64,000 bases of DNA, taken from the NCBI GenBank assembly GCA_964019165.1, contig OZ025272.1, positions 1,953,128-2,017,127 on the forward strand, given 5' to 3'. Source of the stretch: Mastigias papua (lineage: Eukaryota > Cnidaria > Scyphozoa > Rhizostomeae > Mastigiidae). Position 1 is the stretch's first letter. The number at the start of each line of letters is the position of its first letter. Shown piece after piece: positions 1-11,200 of the stretch. The notes below the pieces were generated by a model. The model worked only from the letters and a program-made list of their open reading frames with translations, was not told the origin of the DNA and searched no databases. Both the position numbers and the translations under genes were made by a program.

Positions 1-301
1 TTATAAAAAAAATGTGTGTTCAAACTTGATGAGGACTTTGGAATAATACTTAAAGGTCCTAACATTCTAATTTATAGAAGATAATCAGTGGCATATGCCT
101 TCTTCCGGTAGAAAAGTAATGTCCAATGTTTCCTTTGAGATGATATCACGAAGCCCTATTCATTCAGGCAGACGTGAAATGTGCAGAAGAAACAATGTTT
201 ATTCAAGTTATATAGTACCACTTTCCTATCTTTTATAGAATTGTGGGTTATGCGATAGACCGTTTGCTGCGTTTTGATCCTTTTCTTCAGCTATTCGAAG
301 G

Positions 302-486
302 CATCATAGTTGCCAAATGTTTGCGAACTCCGATAAAGGCTATTTTCTCCCAACCTAATTGACCAATCATCATGCAAAATGGGCTAGTCTTAGCATATGT
401 GCTCAGAGTCCTGCATGATGATTAGTTAATTAGATTGGGAGAAAATAGACCCGATAGAGCTCTCAAACATTTGGCTGCTATGATAT
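302..486. repeat. Foldback element, two ~75-bp inverted arms
   Basis: Arm 302-376 (contains GCCAAATGTTTGCGAACT and CTATTTTCTCCCAACCTAAT) is the inverse of 412-486 (contains ATTAGATTGGGAGAAAATAG and CAAACATTTGGC) at roughly 80% identity, around a 35-bp spacer. The outer ends are CATCATAG and CTATGATA. It looks like a small foldback or MITE-type element; no coding capacity. Confidence 0.65.
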
Positions 487-721
487 CGAAGGCCATGTTC
501 GATTTGTGTTTGCATTCGACGCCTCAAATCTCAAACCGTGTTCCATGCCTTTATAAGAATTTATTAAGAATTAAGAAAGCTTATTACCACAGGGCAATAT
601 TGGTTCGGAAGCGTTTTAGTGTTTTGATAGTTAGTTTTGTCTTTTTCGTATGTACAGAGTTTTATGAAATTGTGTTAAATTTATGTTGAAATGACAGTAT
701 GCTAGTACTGTCTCTCTCTCT

Positions 722-890
722 TCGCCAATTTACACAGGGGAGCCATCGCAGCTCTATCGCAATGACTTACTTTTGGTGCCAGCAAATGATGTGCCCTTGA
801 GCAACGGCTTGAATTCGTAACCTGATAGCACTTGACGTACAAAGTCGAAGGTCGCGGGTTCGATCCCCCGCTCTGGTCATTCATTCTCTT
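722..890 (+). repeat. Degenerate tRNA-derived SINE
   Basis: A plus-strand box-B-like GGGTTCGATCCCCC at about 859-872 follows a tRNA-like run (TGATAGCACTTGACGTACAA). To its left, 722-765 carries, inverted, a block with ACACAGGGGAGCCATCGC that reappears in plus orientation at 4088-4135 next to another tRNA-like head. It is not an intact tRNA gene: the acceptor stem does not close. Confidence 0.5.
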
Positions 891-960
891 ACACTTTCAT
901 TTGGCGATTTTTCCATAATCTTGTTCTCTTTAATTCAATTATTTTTATCTGGCTATATAT

Positions 961-1098
961 TTCGGTTCACCTTTCGGTCGCTATCCGACGTTTCATACTC
1001 TGACGAGTATCGGACGAAAATAAGCTCTTCGGTATGTCTAAAACATGGTTCCGCTTTTTCGTGCTGTAGTGAAGTTCTGTAGTACCAACAGATTTTTC
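961..1098 (+). mobile_element. Hammerhead-carrying short retroelement, locus 1
   Basis: The order is: upstream block with GGTCGCTATCCGACGTTT, hammerhead (994-1036), then a body block of about 65 bp including CCGCTTTTTCGTGCTGTAGT and ending near CAACAGATTTTT. The upstream block recurs inverted at 7686-7722 and the body recurs at 7724-7775 and 50,494-50,560, so this is a family. No coding sequence is attached. Resemblance to Penelope-like or retrozyme elements is inferred from the ribozyme and copy structure. Confidence 0.6.
994..1036 (+). ncRNA. Hammerhead ribozyme motif (type I), degenerate copy
   Basis: A 43-nt motif with the same layout as the copy at 7643-7685. Stem I is CATACT (994-999) with GGTATG (1031-1036, one G-U). 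The core CTGACGA is at 1000-1006. Stem II is GT...AC within 1007-1015 (two good pairs), GAAA is at 1016-1019, stem III is weak, and the predicted cleavage is after C1030. Reduced pairing in stems II and III suggests a decayed copy. It sits in a longer repeat (961-1098) whose flanks match the other copies. Confidence 0.6.
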
Positions 1099-2510
1099 AG
1101 AGTTATTTTTAGTTCAACACGGTTACTTGCATTCAAAAATTTTTAGCATATACCGTTTTGCAACTTACTCTCCTCTAAAAAATAATTAATTCAAAGATAT
1201 AAGTTAGAATAGTTTTGCAATATATAACAGAAAGAGATGTAAAAACTATAGAACTTAAAAGATATGCAGCTCAGAAATTGTATTGAATGTTTAATCAGAT
1301 TATCAACGCTTGATTTTGCAGGATTTCTTTCGATCTCATTTGAAGTCTCATTTTGCACGTTTTCAACTCAACCAATTTTCATTTATACTTTTGAAAATGA
1401 CTTGTTACACGCTGCTAGTTTAATATTTTCCCCTGAAGTGGTCTAGTATGTGCCTGAGAACGCATCTAAGATGTGCCTAGGGACTTTTGAGTGGAGGAGG
1501 ATTTTAGCGAAGGAGGTTATCGACAGGTTTGAACAAGGCACAATTATTATCGACAAGCCATGGTCGTTTTGCCAGCTTTTACCGACAAGCTAAACAATTA
1601 TCGATGGCTTCGGCAGAAAGTGGGGCTGTTACATCCCCGCCCCCTACACCCTACATTCCCACGCCTCAGAATCCAAGCTGATATTTTTCTCACACAAATG
1701 ATTTTCAAAATGTCTTGAGATATTGCTGGCATCTTACCAAAAATACACAAAGCTTTTTTTCAGTCTTATCTGTCACAAGATATTTTTAGTCTGTTATATC
1801 TGATCTCGTGGGTATTAATATTCCCATGTGAGGACGTGATGCAGGCTCTAGTTGTTAGCCATTGCCACTGAACGGTAAGATTTCGCCTACCCTACATCTA
1901 TCACACGTTTTTGTGGAATCTACTGTAATCGATCTCGTGTCTATCAAGGGTCACGTGTGTTTGGTTCGTTTAATTAAGGAAATTATAATTACACTGCATC
2001 ATGTCAACAAACACGAAGACACAAAGCCGAATGAGGAAGAATCACCTTTGATTGACAGTCAATTCATGTGCGTTGTTTAATTAGCGGCGTGGCATTTAAT
2101 TACTATTTCGTTATGGCTGAGTCTAAGTCACGCGATGGAGACATAATGTCATTCAGGGCCTAGAATAGGAGTTTGTGAGACCATTATTTATCAGACATAA
2201 GTAGTTTTTAGCTGGAGCCCGAAGGAAAGTTTTCCAAGATGACACTCATTTCTTACAAGAAACACTGTTTAGTATAGAGTACTGTTTTGCTCTTCAGTCA
2301 CGGCCAGAAGGAACACCCACTGAATAATGCAACAATACTGAGTTCTCGGTCAAACACGAAGGCTAATGATCCTCTCCATCCTTAATAAAAGAATACGGAA
2401 GTAAATGCTTAGTTGCCTAAGTGCCATTTGGAGCGTATCGACTTGTCTGTTACTTGGAAGAAATGTTTATAAAGCTCAGCATTTCTTTAACAAGTTTTTA
2501 TAGGGAGCCG

Positions 2511-2872
2511 CTTTATAGGGAACCTACATAAAAAAGGCCAAACAATCCATGGACCTTGTACTACGAATTATAAAATTGATAAAAACCTTTTCAATCGCAG
2601 ATATTTTTATCACTGAAAACAATGGGGAATTTGGAAGCCAAATTTGCGTAGATTTGTGTAATCGTTGTAGCAAGTAGTTAAAAAGCAAGATGCCGTTGAA
2701 ATTTGCAATATCCATAGTGCCCTGTTTTAACACTGATAACTTAGAATTGTCTATAACACTGAATATATTGTGAGAGGTAAGGAAATATTGTGGAACTTTT
2801 AGTTTACTAAAATGTGCCCAAAAGAGGTCCAGAGGTAAGGAGCTTTAAGAACTAGGCATTGACTAAATTTCA
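2511..2872 (+). mobile_element. MITE family copy 1 (diverged)
   Basis: It aligns by eye with 6480-6836: left end CTTTATAGGGAACCTA, the inner block GCCGTTGAAATTTGCAATAT and CCATAGTGCCCTGTTTTAAC, then GTCCAGAGGTAAGGAGCTTT. The right end is eroded. Confidence 0.55.
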
Positions 2873-3506
2873 TTTTCAAGAAAACTATTAGTGGTCAAGA
2901 ACATTTTTCTTTATGCCTTGATGCAAGCACGGTCTCGCTGGTGAGGGAAGCTTCAGCCCCCCCCCCCACTTTTTGCCACTTAGCTGATTTTACTAGCCAT
3001 GATCAAGCAATTTTGTTGTTTGTAGCCCCCCCTCCTTTTGTATGTACCCCCTTTTGTCTAAATACTGCTTGCACCTCGTTCTGTTGTGAAGAATCGGCAA
3101 AGAAGAAAAGTACGTTATATAACACGTCAGTGAAATATGTTTGAATAGGATGCCATTTGATAGGAAACAATTTGTTTTTTCCTAGCACGCTGCGGTTAAG
3201 TTTGTCACCACTTTTTGAATTCGAGATCCAGCAATAGACAACATGGGATATCTGTTGTCAAAACTCTTCGGGGCTAATTCATTGAGTAACTTCATCAAGT
3301 GGTAAACAGTGATTGTGTTTTCTCACATTTGTACACGAAAGCGCAATGCCTGTATGTTTTGATGGTATGTTTAAACCAATACAACCACTAACAGGTTGAA
3401 AGTCCTCAGAGGTGCCCTTTTCAAGGACAGAAGGAACAAAGTCACAGGGATGTGATCATACATGTAGGGAGATACTCGTTTTGTGTGGTTTGTGTTCTAA
3501 ACATTT

Positions 3507-3795
3507 TTCGTAGAAGAAAGTTTTCTGGCCCAATATGAAAACTTTCTTAACGTTTTCAAGATTGCAGCACTAAAACTGTCCTAAGACTTCCCTAACAAGA
3601 ATGTTTGAGTTTGTTTAACAGATTGCAGTGTTACATGGACTGACAGATATTACGAAGATACATAATTGGAATACAAAGAGTTATACAGGAGATCTGAACA
3701 TATTATCGACTTTCTTGGGTATCAAACATCCAGTACTGCACTTTCTTAACTTTTTGAGCATTCGAGTACTAGTTTCTTATAAAACACATTCTTAT
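3507..3795 (+). repeat. Interspersed repeat family C, copy 1
   Basis: GAAGAAAGTTTTCTGGCCCA, CAGATTGCAGTGTTACATGG and CATCCAGTACTGCACTTTCT recur, altered, in the same order at 26,234-26,600. Confidence 0.4.
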
Positions 3796-4054
3796 CAATA
3801 GGAAACTTGTATACAAACCTAGTAAAGAGATGACGAGGCTGTTACGAAATATGTTGATCTATGCCCGTCCGTAACAGACTTTTTGCGCCTGTTGATTTTT
3901 GCTTTTTACATCTAACAATCCACAAGTTAGTGTTTTAGTACTCCTAATCAAGAAGGATAATGGAGAGACAGCTCAGTTTGAAACAATGTTTGGTTCACTT
4001 TTTGGGCCTTTAAAGTATCGATTGTCCGTCCGCAACGCAGTTGAACTAAACAGA

Positions 4055-4290
4055 GTGTGGGCAGTTTTCTCTCTAAAGCGGGCCCAGTGCACATTGCGGT
4101 TGAGTTGCGATGGCTCCCCTGTGTAAATTGAGGAAAAGAGGGGCAGTGCGAGCAAATGGTCAACCCTGTAGCAAATGTAATCCAATTGCTCAGTGGAAGA
4201 ACACTCGTCGTGTGAAGTCAAGGGGCCACAAGGTCGAATCCTGTCTGGGTTATTTATCTTTAGTCAATACACTTTTCTTTCACTTTTGCT
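4055..4290 (+). repeat. Degenerate tRNA-derived SINE
   Basis: It has a leading block (GCGATGGCTCCCCTGTGTAA), then a tRNA-like stretch ATTGCTCAGTGGAAGAACAC and a box-B-like AAGGTCGAATCCTGTCTGGG, then a T-rich tail. The leading block is shared with 722-765. Confidence 0.55.
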
Positions 4291-5186
4291 TTTGCGAGAA
4301 GGAATTATTATCAGCTTCCTAACTATCAGGTTATAGAACCTACGTGATTTATTCCTTAAAGAAGACGAAATTCATCTCCTTCTCTAAAACAGTCTCTTAA
4401 TTTCTCATAGTTCTTGGTACATCTCATGTTTTCATATGTTTATTTCAAATTTAATTCTATTACGGAAGGTAGCCTTTCATCCGAAGGTATTTGTCCAGGA
4501 GACCCCATCAAAATACTTGAATTGTAAAGGAAATATGAGTCATCTGTAAAGGCTAGAAGTTAAAATCTAACACCGAATATTTGCAAATTAAATACTGATA
4601 CACATAAAAGAGCAAAAAACCCATTAACTAAAGCTAAATATTTTTTTAAAAATTACCAAGGAAGTATGCCTGCTGTCTACCATTTGGAATGGCTATTTCA
4701 AAATATCACCCCGCGATAAGAAAAACTTGTTTACATATTGCTTGACTTTACCGTGGGTATTATTGCACGGCTTATATGAGGCGCACTTTTAGTTGCTATT
4801 ATAGAGTTCAGACAGGTATTGTGGAGCCAGGTGATAGAGGGACTTGAAGACCATTATATTTCATTCATAAGCTATCAGATCTTGAATGGCCCTCCAACCC
4901 GGCGTTTCATTGAGAGACTACTTTGGTCGTGGAAACTGCTGTTGGTCGCAATTCAAGCTGCTCGGTTTTGAAGGCTCTGCGAATGATTTAGCCCAGTGAG
5001 ACCCCCACAGCCCCAAACAGCAGAACAATATTGAAAGTGCAGCTCCACATTACCCTTACAAAGAGTTCTCAGTGTGTTTTGTGAAAAGGTTGTTTTAGCA
5101 TAATTTATAACCGATAGCTTTAAACACTTTTGTGAGTATTTTTGATATGTTCTTTCCAGTCTCTATAACATGATTTGTTGTTTCAG

Positions 5187-5276
5187 GGAGATGGTAGGTA
5201 TTTGATATCTAACTCTAAAGACCAAACAATCAAGCTTTGGGACATGAGAAAATTTGCATCAAAAGACTCTGTCCGG
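5187..5276 (+). CDS. DCAF11: DCAF11 exon A: WD repeat, 30 codons
   Basis: The acceptor is TTTCAG and the donor GTACGT. Reading phase 0 at both ends gives GDGRYLISNSKDQ, then TIKLWDMRKFASKDSVR. The Asp-Gln-Thr-Ile-Lys-Leu-Trp-Asp stretch is a classic WD repeat end and is nearly identical to the DCAF11 family. Confidence 0.92.
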
Positions 5277-8200
5277 GTACGTCTCTTCCTTTTCCAACAT
5301 AACCACGTTGTAATGACATGCCGTATGTAGGGCGTTTTTATCTAGGGTACCGTCCTAGAAAGTTAAGATGAGGCGGTGCTGTGTGTAAAATTTTATTCAA
5401 ACTGCCCAAATTCAATCACATGCAAAATTATAGATGGTTTACACTACCAAGTAAGGAGCTCACTAGACAAGCATTCACTTGTTGGAAAGGGGGGCTGAGC
5501 GCTCCCTCGACCCCTCTCCAGGGCACCCCTGGTTTCCATATGCCAAAAAGAAGAATGAACAGGGTTATAATATGCTCAGCCTGAGATGAGAAATTGAAAG
5601 AGATCTTAACCTGAACTCATCTACGTGGCATTCATTTGGCATAAAGATCCTGATGAAGTTGTTCATAAACATCTAGCACTTTGTTGCTTTATTTTCAAAG
5701 GCAGCCCTACCAGATGTTTAAGGCACTGTACACCGCAGTTGGTTTCTCAGTTTGTTGCAAAAAGTCACTCTGGAATTAGGAACAATTTTAAGAGCATTTG
5801 AGTATCAAGTTATCATAAATAAAGAACATGGAACCTCGGATGAGTATTCAAGGAGACTTACAGGATATTTTTAATCTATGAAAACAAAGCTGACTTTCTA
5901 TAGATGTAAACGGATAGGGTCTTCTAGGTCCTTTTCACTGCAGCCAATTTTGTTGAAAAGCATTCTCTTCTTTTTTTTTGGAAGGAGGGGACAGTGAGAA
6001 ATAGAACTTTCCTATTAGATTAGTTGAGTTTCTGTGTTATTGTGGGTGGTCATTGTCTCCTGTTTCCAGGGGTGCCGAGAAGGGTGGTGGGGGCAGATTG
6101 TTTCGGATTTCGGACATGAGAGAAGCCCCAAAATTTATTAAATGACCCTCTTTATTGATTGCTATTGCTTTCAAATGCCATATTGACGTCATCAATGGGG
6201 TTTCGATGTTTTTTATTTGCCCAGGGCCCCTGAAAAACCCTCGACGAGCCTACATATTTCTCATTTTCAGTTAACTGACAAACCAGCTTTTTACTACAGT
6301 GTAATTCAGATTTCATTGTTGAGTGATAGCTTTATGAATAAATTCAGTCATCTATTGTTCTCTGATGTTTTAGGAATGCAAGCGAACGGTAGCTCAAACG
6401 AATTGGGACTACAGGTGGGAATGTGCACCAAGACGATGTAAGAAGTCTTTCTGTACTACGCGTTTTGTATAAGAAACCACTTTATTAGGAACCTAAATCT
6501 AGAAGTTGAAGAACTTGTGCTTCCAAAGACAAAATCACTAAGGAACATTTCAATTGTGTCTATTCTTGTCGCTGCAAACAATCAAGAATTAACAAGCCAT
6601 GTTTGCATAAATTATGTTTAATCCTTGTAGCCAGTGGTTCATAAGCCTGTTCCCGTTGAAACATGCAATGTCCATGGTGGCCTGTCTTAACCTCGAACAC
6701 TTAAAATGGATAGAGTACTGGATGCTCCGTTACAGTAAGGAACTATTAAGGAACTTTACGTAATAACATTTGACCAGAGGAGTTCAGAAATAAGAGACGT
6801 TTACAGGTAGACCTTGCGTTAGGTTCCTAATAAAAGAGATGTGTGTATTTCCTACTGGTGGGATAAATATCTACTCTGGCTATACTGAGAAGCTATTTTC
6901 CCACGATCTCCGCTGGCATTAGAATGTAGCCCGTTAATTTTAGAAAGAGGTGGCTATGTGGTCTGCCTCGTAGCGGTTTCTACTCCATAGCATATACTTA
7001 GTTAAATAGTAGTAATATTAACAATACTGTAATCGGGCGTAGAATGTAGTAAGAAAAAGAAAAACGCGAAAATTTGCTTTTAATTTCAAAATCCGTTGAT
7101 AGAAAGATCGTTTACAATATTTCGCCATATGCGCTTACAGCATCATCAGGTAAATTAAAATCCCATCAACGGGTTTTGAAATTAAGGAAAATAGGCTCTT
7201 ATTATGCTTTTTCTTATTATGAAATGATATTAAGTTCTTTAGAGTTCTTGGCGTTGTGTGCATAGTTTTGCATGTAGGGTAATCTAGATGACCTGTATAA
7301 GATAAATAAACAAATAAACAAATGAATAAATAGACACAGACGAATTGGGAATAACTAGTTGATGAATTCATAATTAATGATACTATGATTCTATCCGACA
7401 TAAACCATTTTCCAGTTTGAATTTTTCTTTAAATGTTAGGAAATTGACCCATTTAGTGCCTCCGTGTTAAAACTCTAGTGGTTTTCTCTTAAGTTAATAA
7501 AGGGTGTTTGTGTTTGTGTTAATTAATGGGTACGCCTTGTTGAACTGATAACACGTTGCCTGTATAACGCTTTTACACAAATAAGCTTGTTTTATTTATT
7601 AGAGAGAGTTGATACGTTGATTTTGAATGCATGCATTTTAAGCATACTGAAAGCACTCTTTTCGTGCGGCACTCGTCAGAGTATGAAATGTCGGATAGCG
7701 ACCAAATTGTTCACCTGTTAAAAGAATGGTCTCGCTTTTTCGTGCTTTAGTGAACTTCTGCAGTAGCAACAGACTATTTAATCCTTTGTTATTTATTTGG
7801 TTTTATTTTTATTATTTATTCATCACCGATTTCAGCTCGTCGATTAACCCAGATCAACGGCGATCCATCAGTCATGACGTACCGCGGTCACTCAGTTCTT
7901 CAAACCTTGATACGTGCTCGATTTTCTCCTGCGCATAACACGGGACAGGTAAATTTCTGTTTGGTTTTTTGTTTGTATTCCAGGTAAATCAATTGATTAG
8001 ACAATGCTTTCGCCCATATATTAGTTGTTTGCATTCCTTACCGTGCGAATCACGAGAATGGTGGTAATTTTTGTCTGATAGAAAGAATGCGATGGCTAGG
8101 AGATTGAATAACATTCTAGAACATAACGCTGCCCTATGTGAGAGGTCTAGTGGTCAGTGTATATTCCCCTAGATTGGGTTGGAGCAGTTTTTTTCTGAAG

Positions 8201-11200
8201 AGCAGCTTTATAACGAGGCTACATGTAGCAAGCCAAAAAGTGTAAATAACTACTAGAGACAAGATCCGTAAAGAGCTTTCCAGTTCAGAACATTTCTGTT
8301 ACTGCAAACAATCGAGAATCAGTTCCATTCGTTTGCAGGCAAATGTGAATCAATTTTGTGTAGTTCATATCTCAGTGTTTCACAGGGGGGTTTGTGTTGA
8401 AACGTCAAGTGTCTATAGTACCCTATCTTAACATTTAACATTTACAGTGTTTATATAGGACTGGATGTGCAGTTAAAAGTAAGGAATTATTAAGGAAATT
8501 TTAGTTCTACAATATGCCTTGCAGATGTCCAGAAATATTTAAGTCTAAGAATTAGGCTTAGAGATAAGTTTCTAATAAACGTGGATTGTGAATGTGTTTG
8601 GCTGTTGTAGAACTGGGATATAGCACTCAGTCAAATCCAGAATGGTCAGCCAGTAGGAACATCAACTAAAAGATAAGGGTGCAGCTCTAGTTCTGTGGAA
8701 ATGAATTGCTGGCGAGATATCATCAATGACTGGTTCAGGTTGAAGCCCCTTGCCCTCTATATAACCACAGAGGTCATGATCTTTAGAGAGTACCCTCATT
8801 TGTTTATTTACAATCTGCCGTAATTGAAACTAGGAGATTGCTCGCACATCAAATCTGCTGTGGATTCATTGAACAAAAGTGCGAAAATTTTCACCATAGC
8901 GGGGATACTAGACGAGGTAAAACTTGAGATTAGTATTCTCCAATGGAAATTTCTTTAGAGAACATGTTTGCTCTTAAGAGGAACCGTATAGATCCGTGCT
9001 GAAATCAATGCAGGTATGTTTGCATCCAGCTAGATGCTTTCTTACTTAGGTGTCGTGCTATTTTTCTTGTGAGAAAAGATTCGAATTCATCGCCTTTGGA
9101 TCCTTTGCCGCCCGGGATCCAGCGTACACACACCCAAGCAGTTGGATCACAGACACGTAAATTCATCCATACCCTTCAGCCAGTATCTTTTGTACAAGGA
9201 TCCCGGGTCTGTTCGAGAAAAACTCGTCCTGCTCTCTTTTGATTCAAGTCAGATTTGAAGAATGCTCGTACTGTATCAGTACTTCTCAACCTTTCCTTAC
9301 TCGTAAACTCCTTTTTCTGTTCTGGTGGCCCCCTGCATAGTTATTCGACAAAATGCAACCTGGCTCTCTTAATGTTAGCTCAGTAACTGAGAGGTAGGAA
9401 GCATTTGGAAAGTAGATAGGCACAGGTGTTGTAAGGTTTTTATTTCCCACCCTAAGAGCCACACTTAATCGTACCGAAATTGTATCTTTTACTAAAGTGT
9501 TAATTGAATTGAGAGGATAGAGAGGTTCAGGACAGGATAATATAGAGTTTAGGGAAACTTTTTTATGTCAATACAAATGTAGAAGGCCTTTCTGTGATTT
9601 TGGTGGAGGGCTTCGCTTATAGATTTTCCTCTATATTAAGGGCATATTTCACAATTTGAGGTGATTTTTTCATATTTGCAACTTTGGGGGGCACGCCTCT
9701 AGTACCCCCAGCCTCAAAGTTCCTGCATCTCTGCTTATTATCGAATTTAATCTTTAAATTTTCTGCAGCTATGTCTAAGGTTCTATAAACTTGCTTGCGT
9801 GTAGCACATTAATTAAAAGTAAAATCAAGTCCATAGTTAGTTTGCTTTTGCATTTTAAGCTGGCAGGACGCTGCGCTTTGACCTTTGTTGTATACAACAG
9901 AAAATGAATGGCCCATTCTGATCCGTGGAGACTCTTTGTCCACTTTGAAATTACGCTATGGTTTTTGGGATCTGTTTGTTTATGTATTGAATTCTTTTTG
10001 GGTTCTGTTTCATCCTGGCCAGCGAAAGAATTAGTACTTGTTTGCTTTACAGTATTTGCCATCCTTTGTTAGCAAAGCCCACCTTGGGTAGATCACACGC
10101 TTTTCGTGGTTGTGTGACCCTCTTCACACTATCATCGTGCCCTGAGGCGTGATCAGTTGTACGCTAGTAACCCGTAGTTTGAGTGAAAGTTTTTTCCTTC
10201 GACGCCTTGAACTTAACAACGTCTTGATAACTCCTTCGTCTTCACCTCATACGACGGTCTTGGTAATTAAGATATTTGAAACACGCCACTCGTACTTAGA
10301 ACTTAGAAATGACCATAATTTATTCAGAAATACGGCAGCTTCTGGATTGTTGACACAAACAGTGGTGTGTCGAAGGACTTTTGAGTGGAATTGTAGGTCG
10401 AGTAGTTTACTGATAAGTTTGCAGAAGGCACCATAATTGACATTAAGCTCTAATCATTGTACCAACTTTTAACGATGAGCCAAAAAATTACTGGCGGCTT
10501 CTGCAAAATGTGACACAACCCTTGCTTCGGTAGGGTCCTGGACACGAAGAGTACCTTTTGGCAGGTTTTGTCCCTTTTGTTAGTTCTGAGAGATCTCTGT
10601 TTGGAGTGACTTGCAATTATTACCTAGCAGAAGAATATTGCGGATGAAAAGTTAATTATATTGTACCATAGTACACTACAACATGTGTGCTCAATCTTTA
10701 TATTACCATACGTTGCTAATTTTGTATTGTTTCAAATCTGACATCAACTAAACTGATCATATCTCCCTCTCTACTTAGCCTTTCGTTTTTTCTCCTTTTC
10801 AGGGCGCTTTGCTGTACGCTTTAGAGTCTTTCCCCAACATTACTTATTAGAAAAAAATAGTTTTATCTTAGTACACATTAAACTTAATGTTTCCGTTAAT
10901 TATTAGTTAAAATACATTAGCATACATTACTCATAGTAGTCCATTTTCATAAATTATGGTACGTTCCCATACATTATCATGTACATTCGTTAATCATAAA
11001 TTAGAGTACATTTTCCTACATTACTCGTTGTATTAAATTATCATAAATTATAATGACTTCATTCCCATACATTGCTCTTTGTATTATATTATCATTTGTC
11101 ATTTCACCTTACCAAACATTGTTCTTTCTGCATTATTACAAATTGTAGTTTGCCATCATTAACTGCTCATTTCATCAAATTGTAGTTTATTATTCATGGG

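Larger units (their letters stand above)
1..5186. other. Left flank / DCAF11 upstream intron sequence, no exon recognised
   Basis: Apart from the foldback element, the hammerhead element, two SINEs and two repeat copies, I see no exon. It probably lies within DCAF11 because exon A at 5187 begins in mid-protein. Confidence 0.5.

Noticed and set aside
4180..4255. Functional tRNA gene
   Set aside because: A and B box-like strings are present, but the cloverleaf and acceptor stem do not close; fits a SINE head.
8440..8475. Possible missing DCAF11 exon (CLYRTGCA in frame after a CAG)
   Set aside because: It lies inside a MITE copy and aligns with the same position of another MITE copy at 6700-6740, so the resemblance is accidental.
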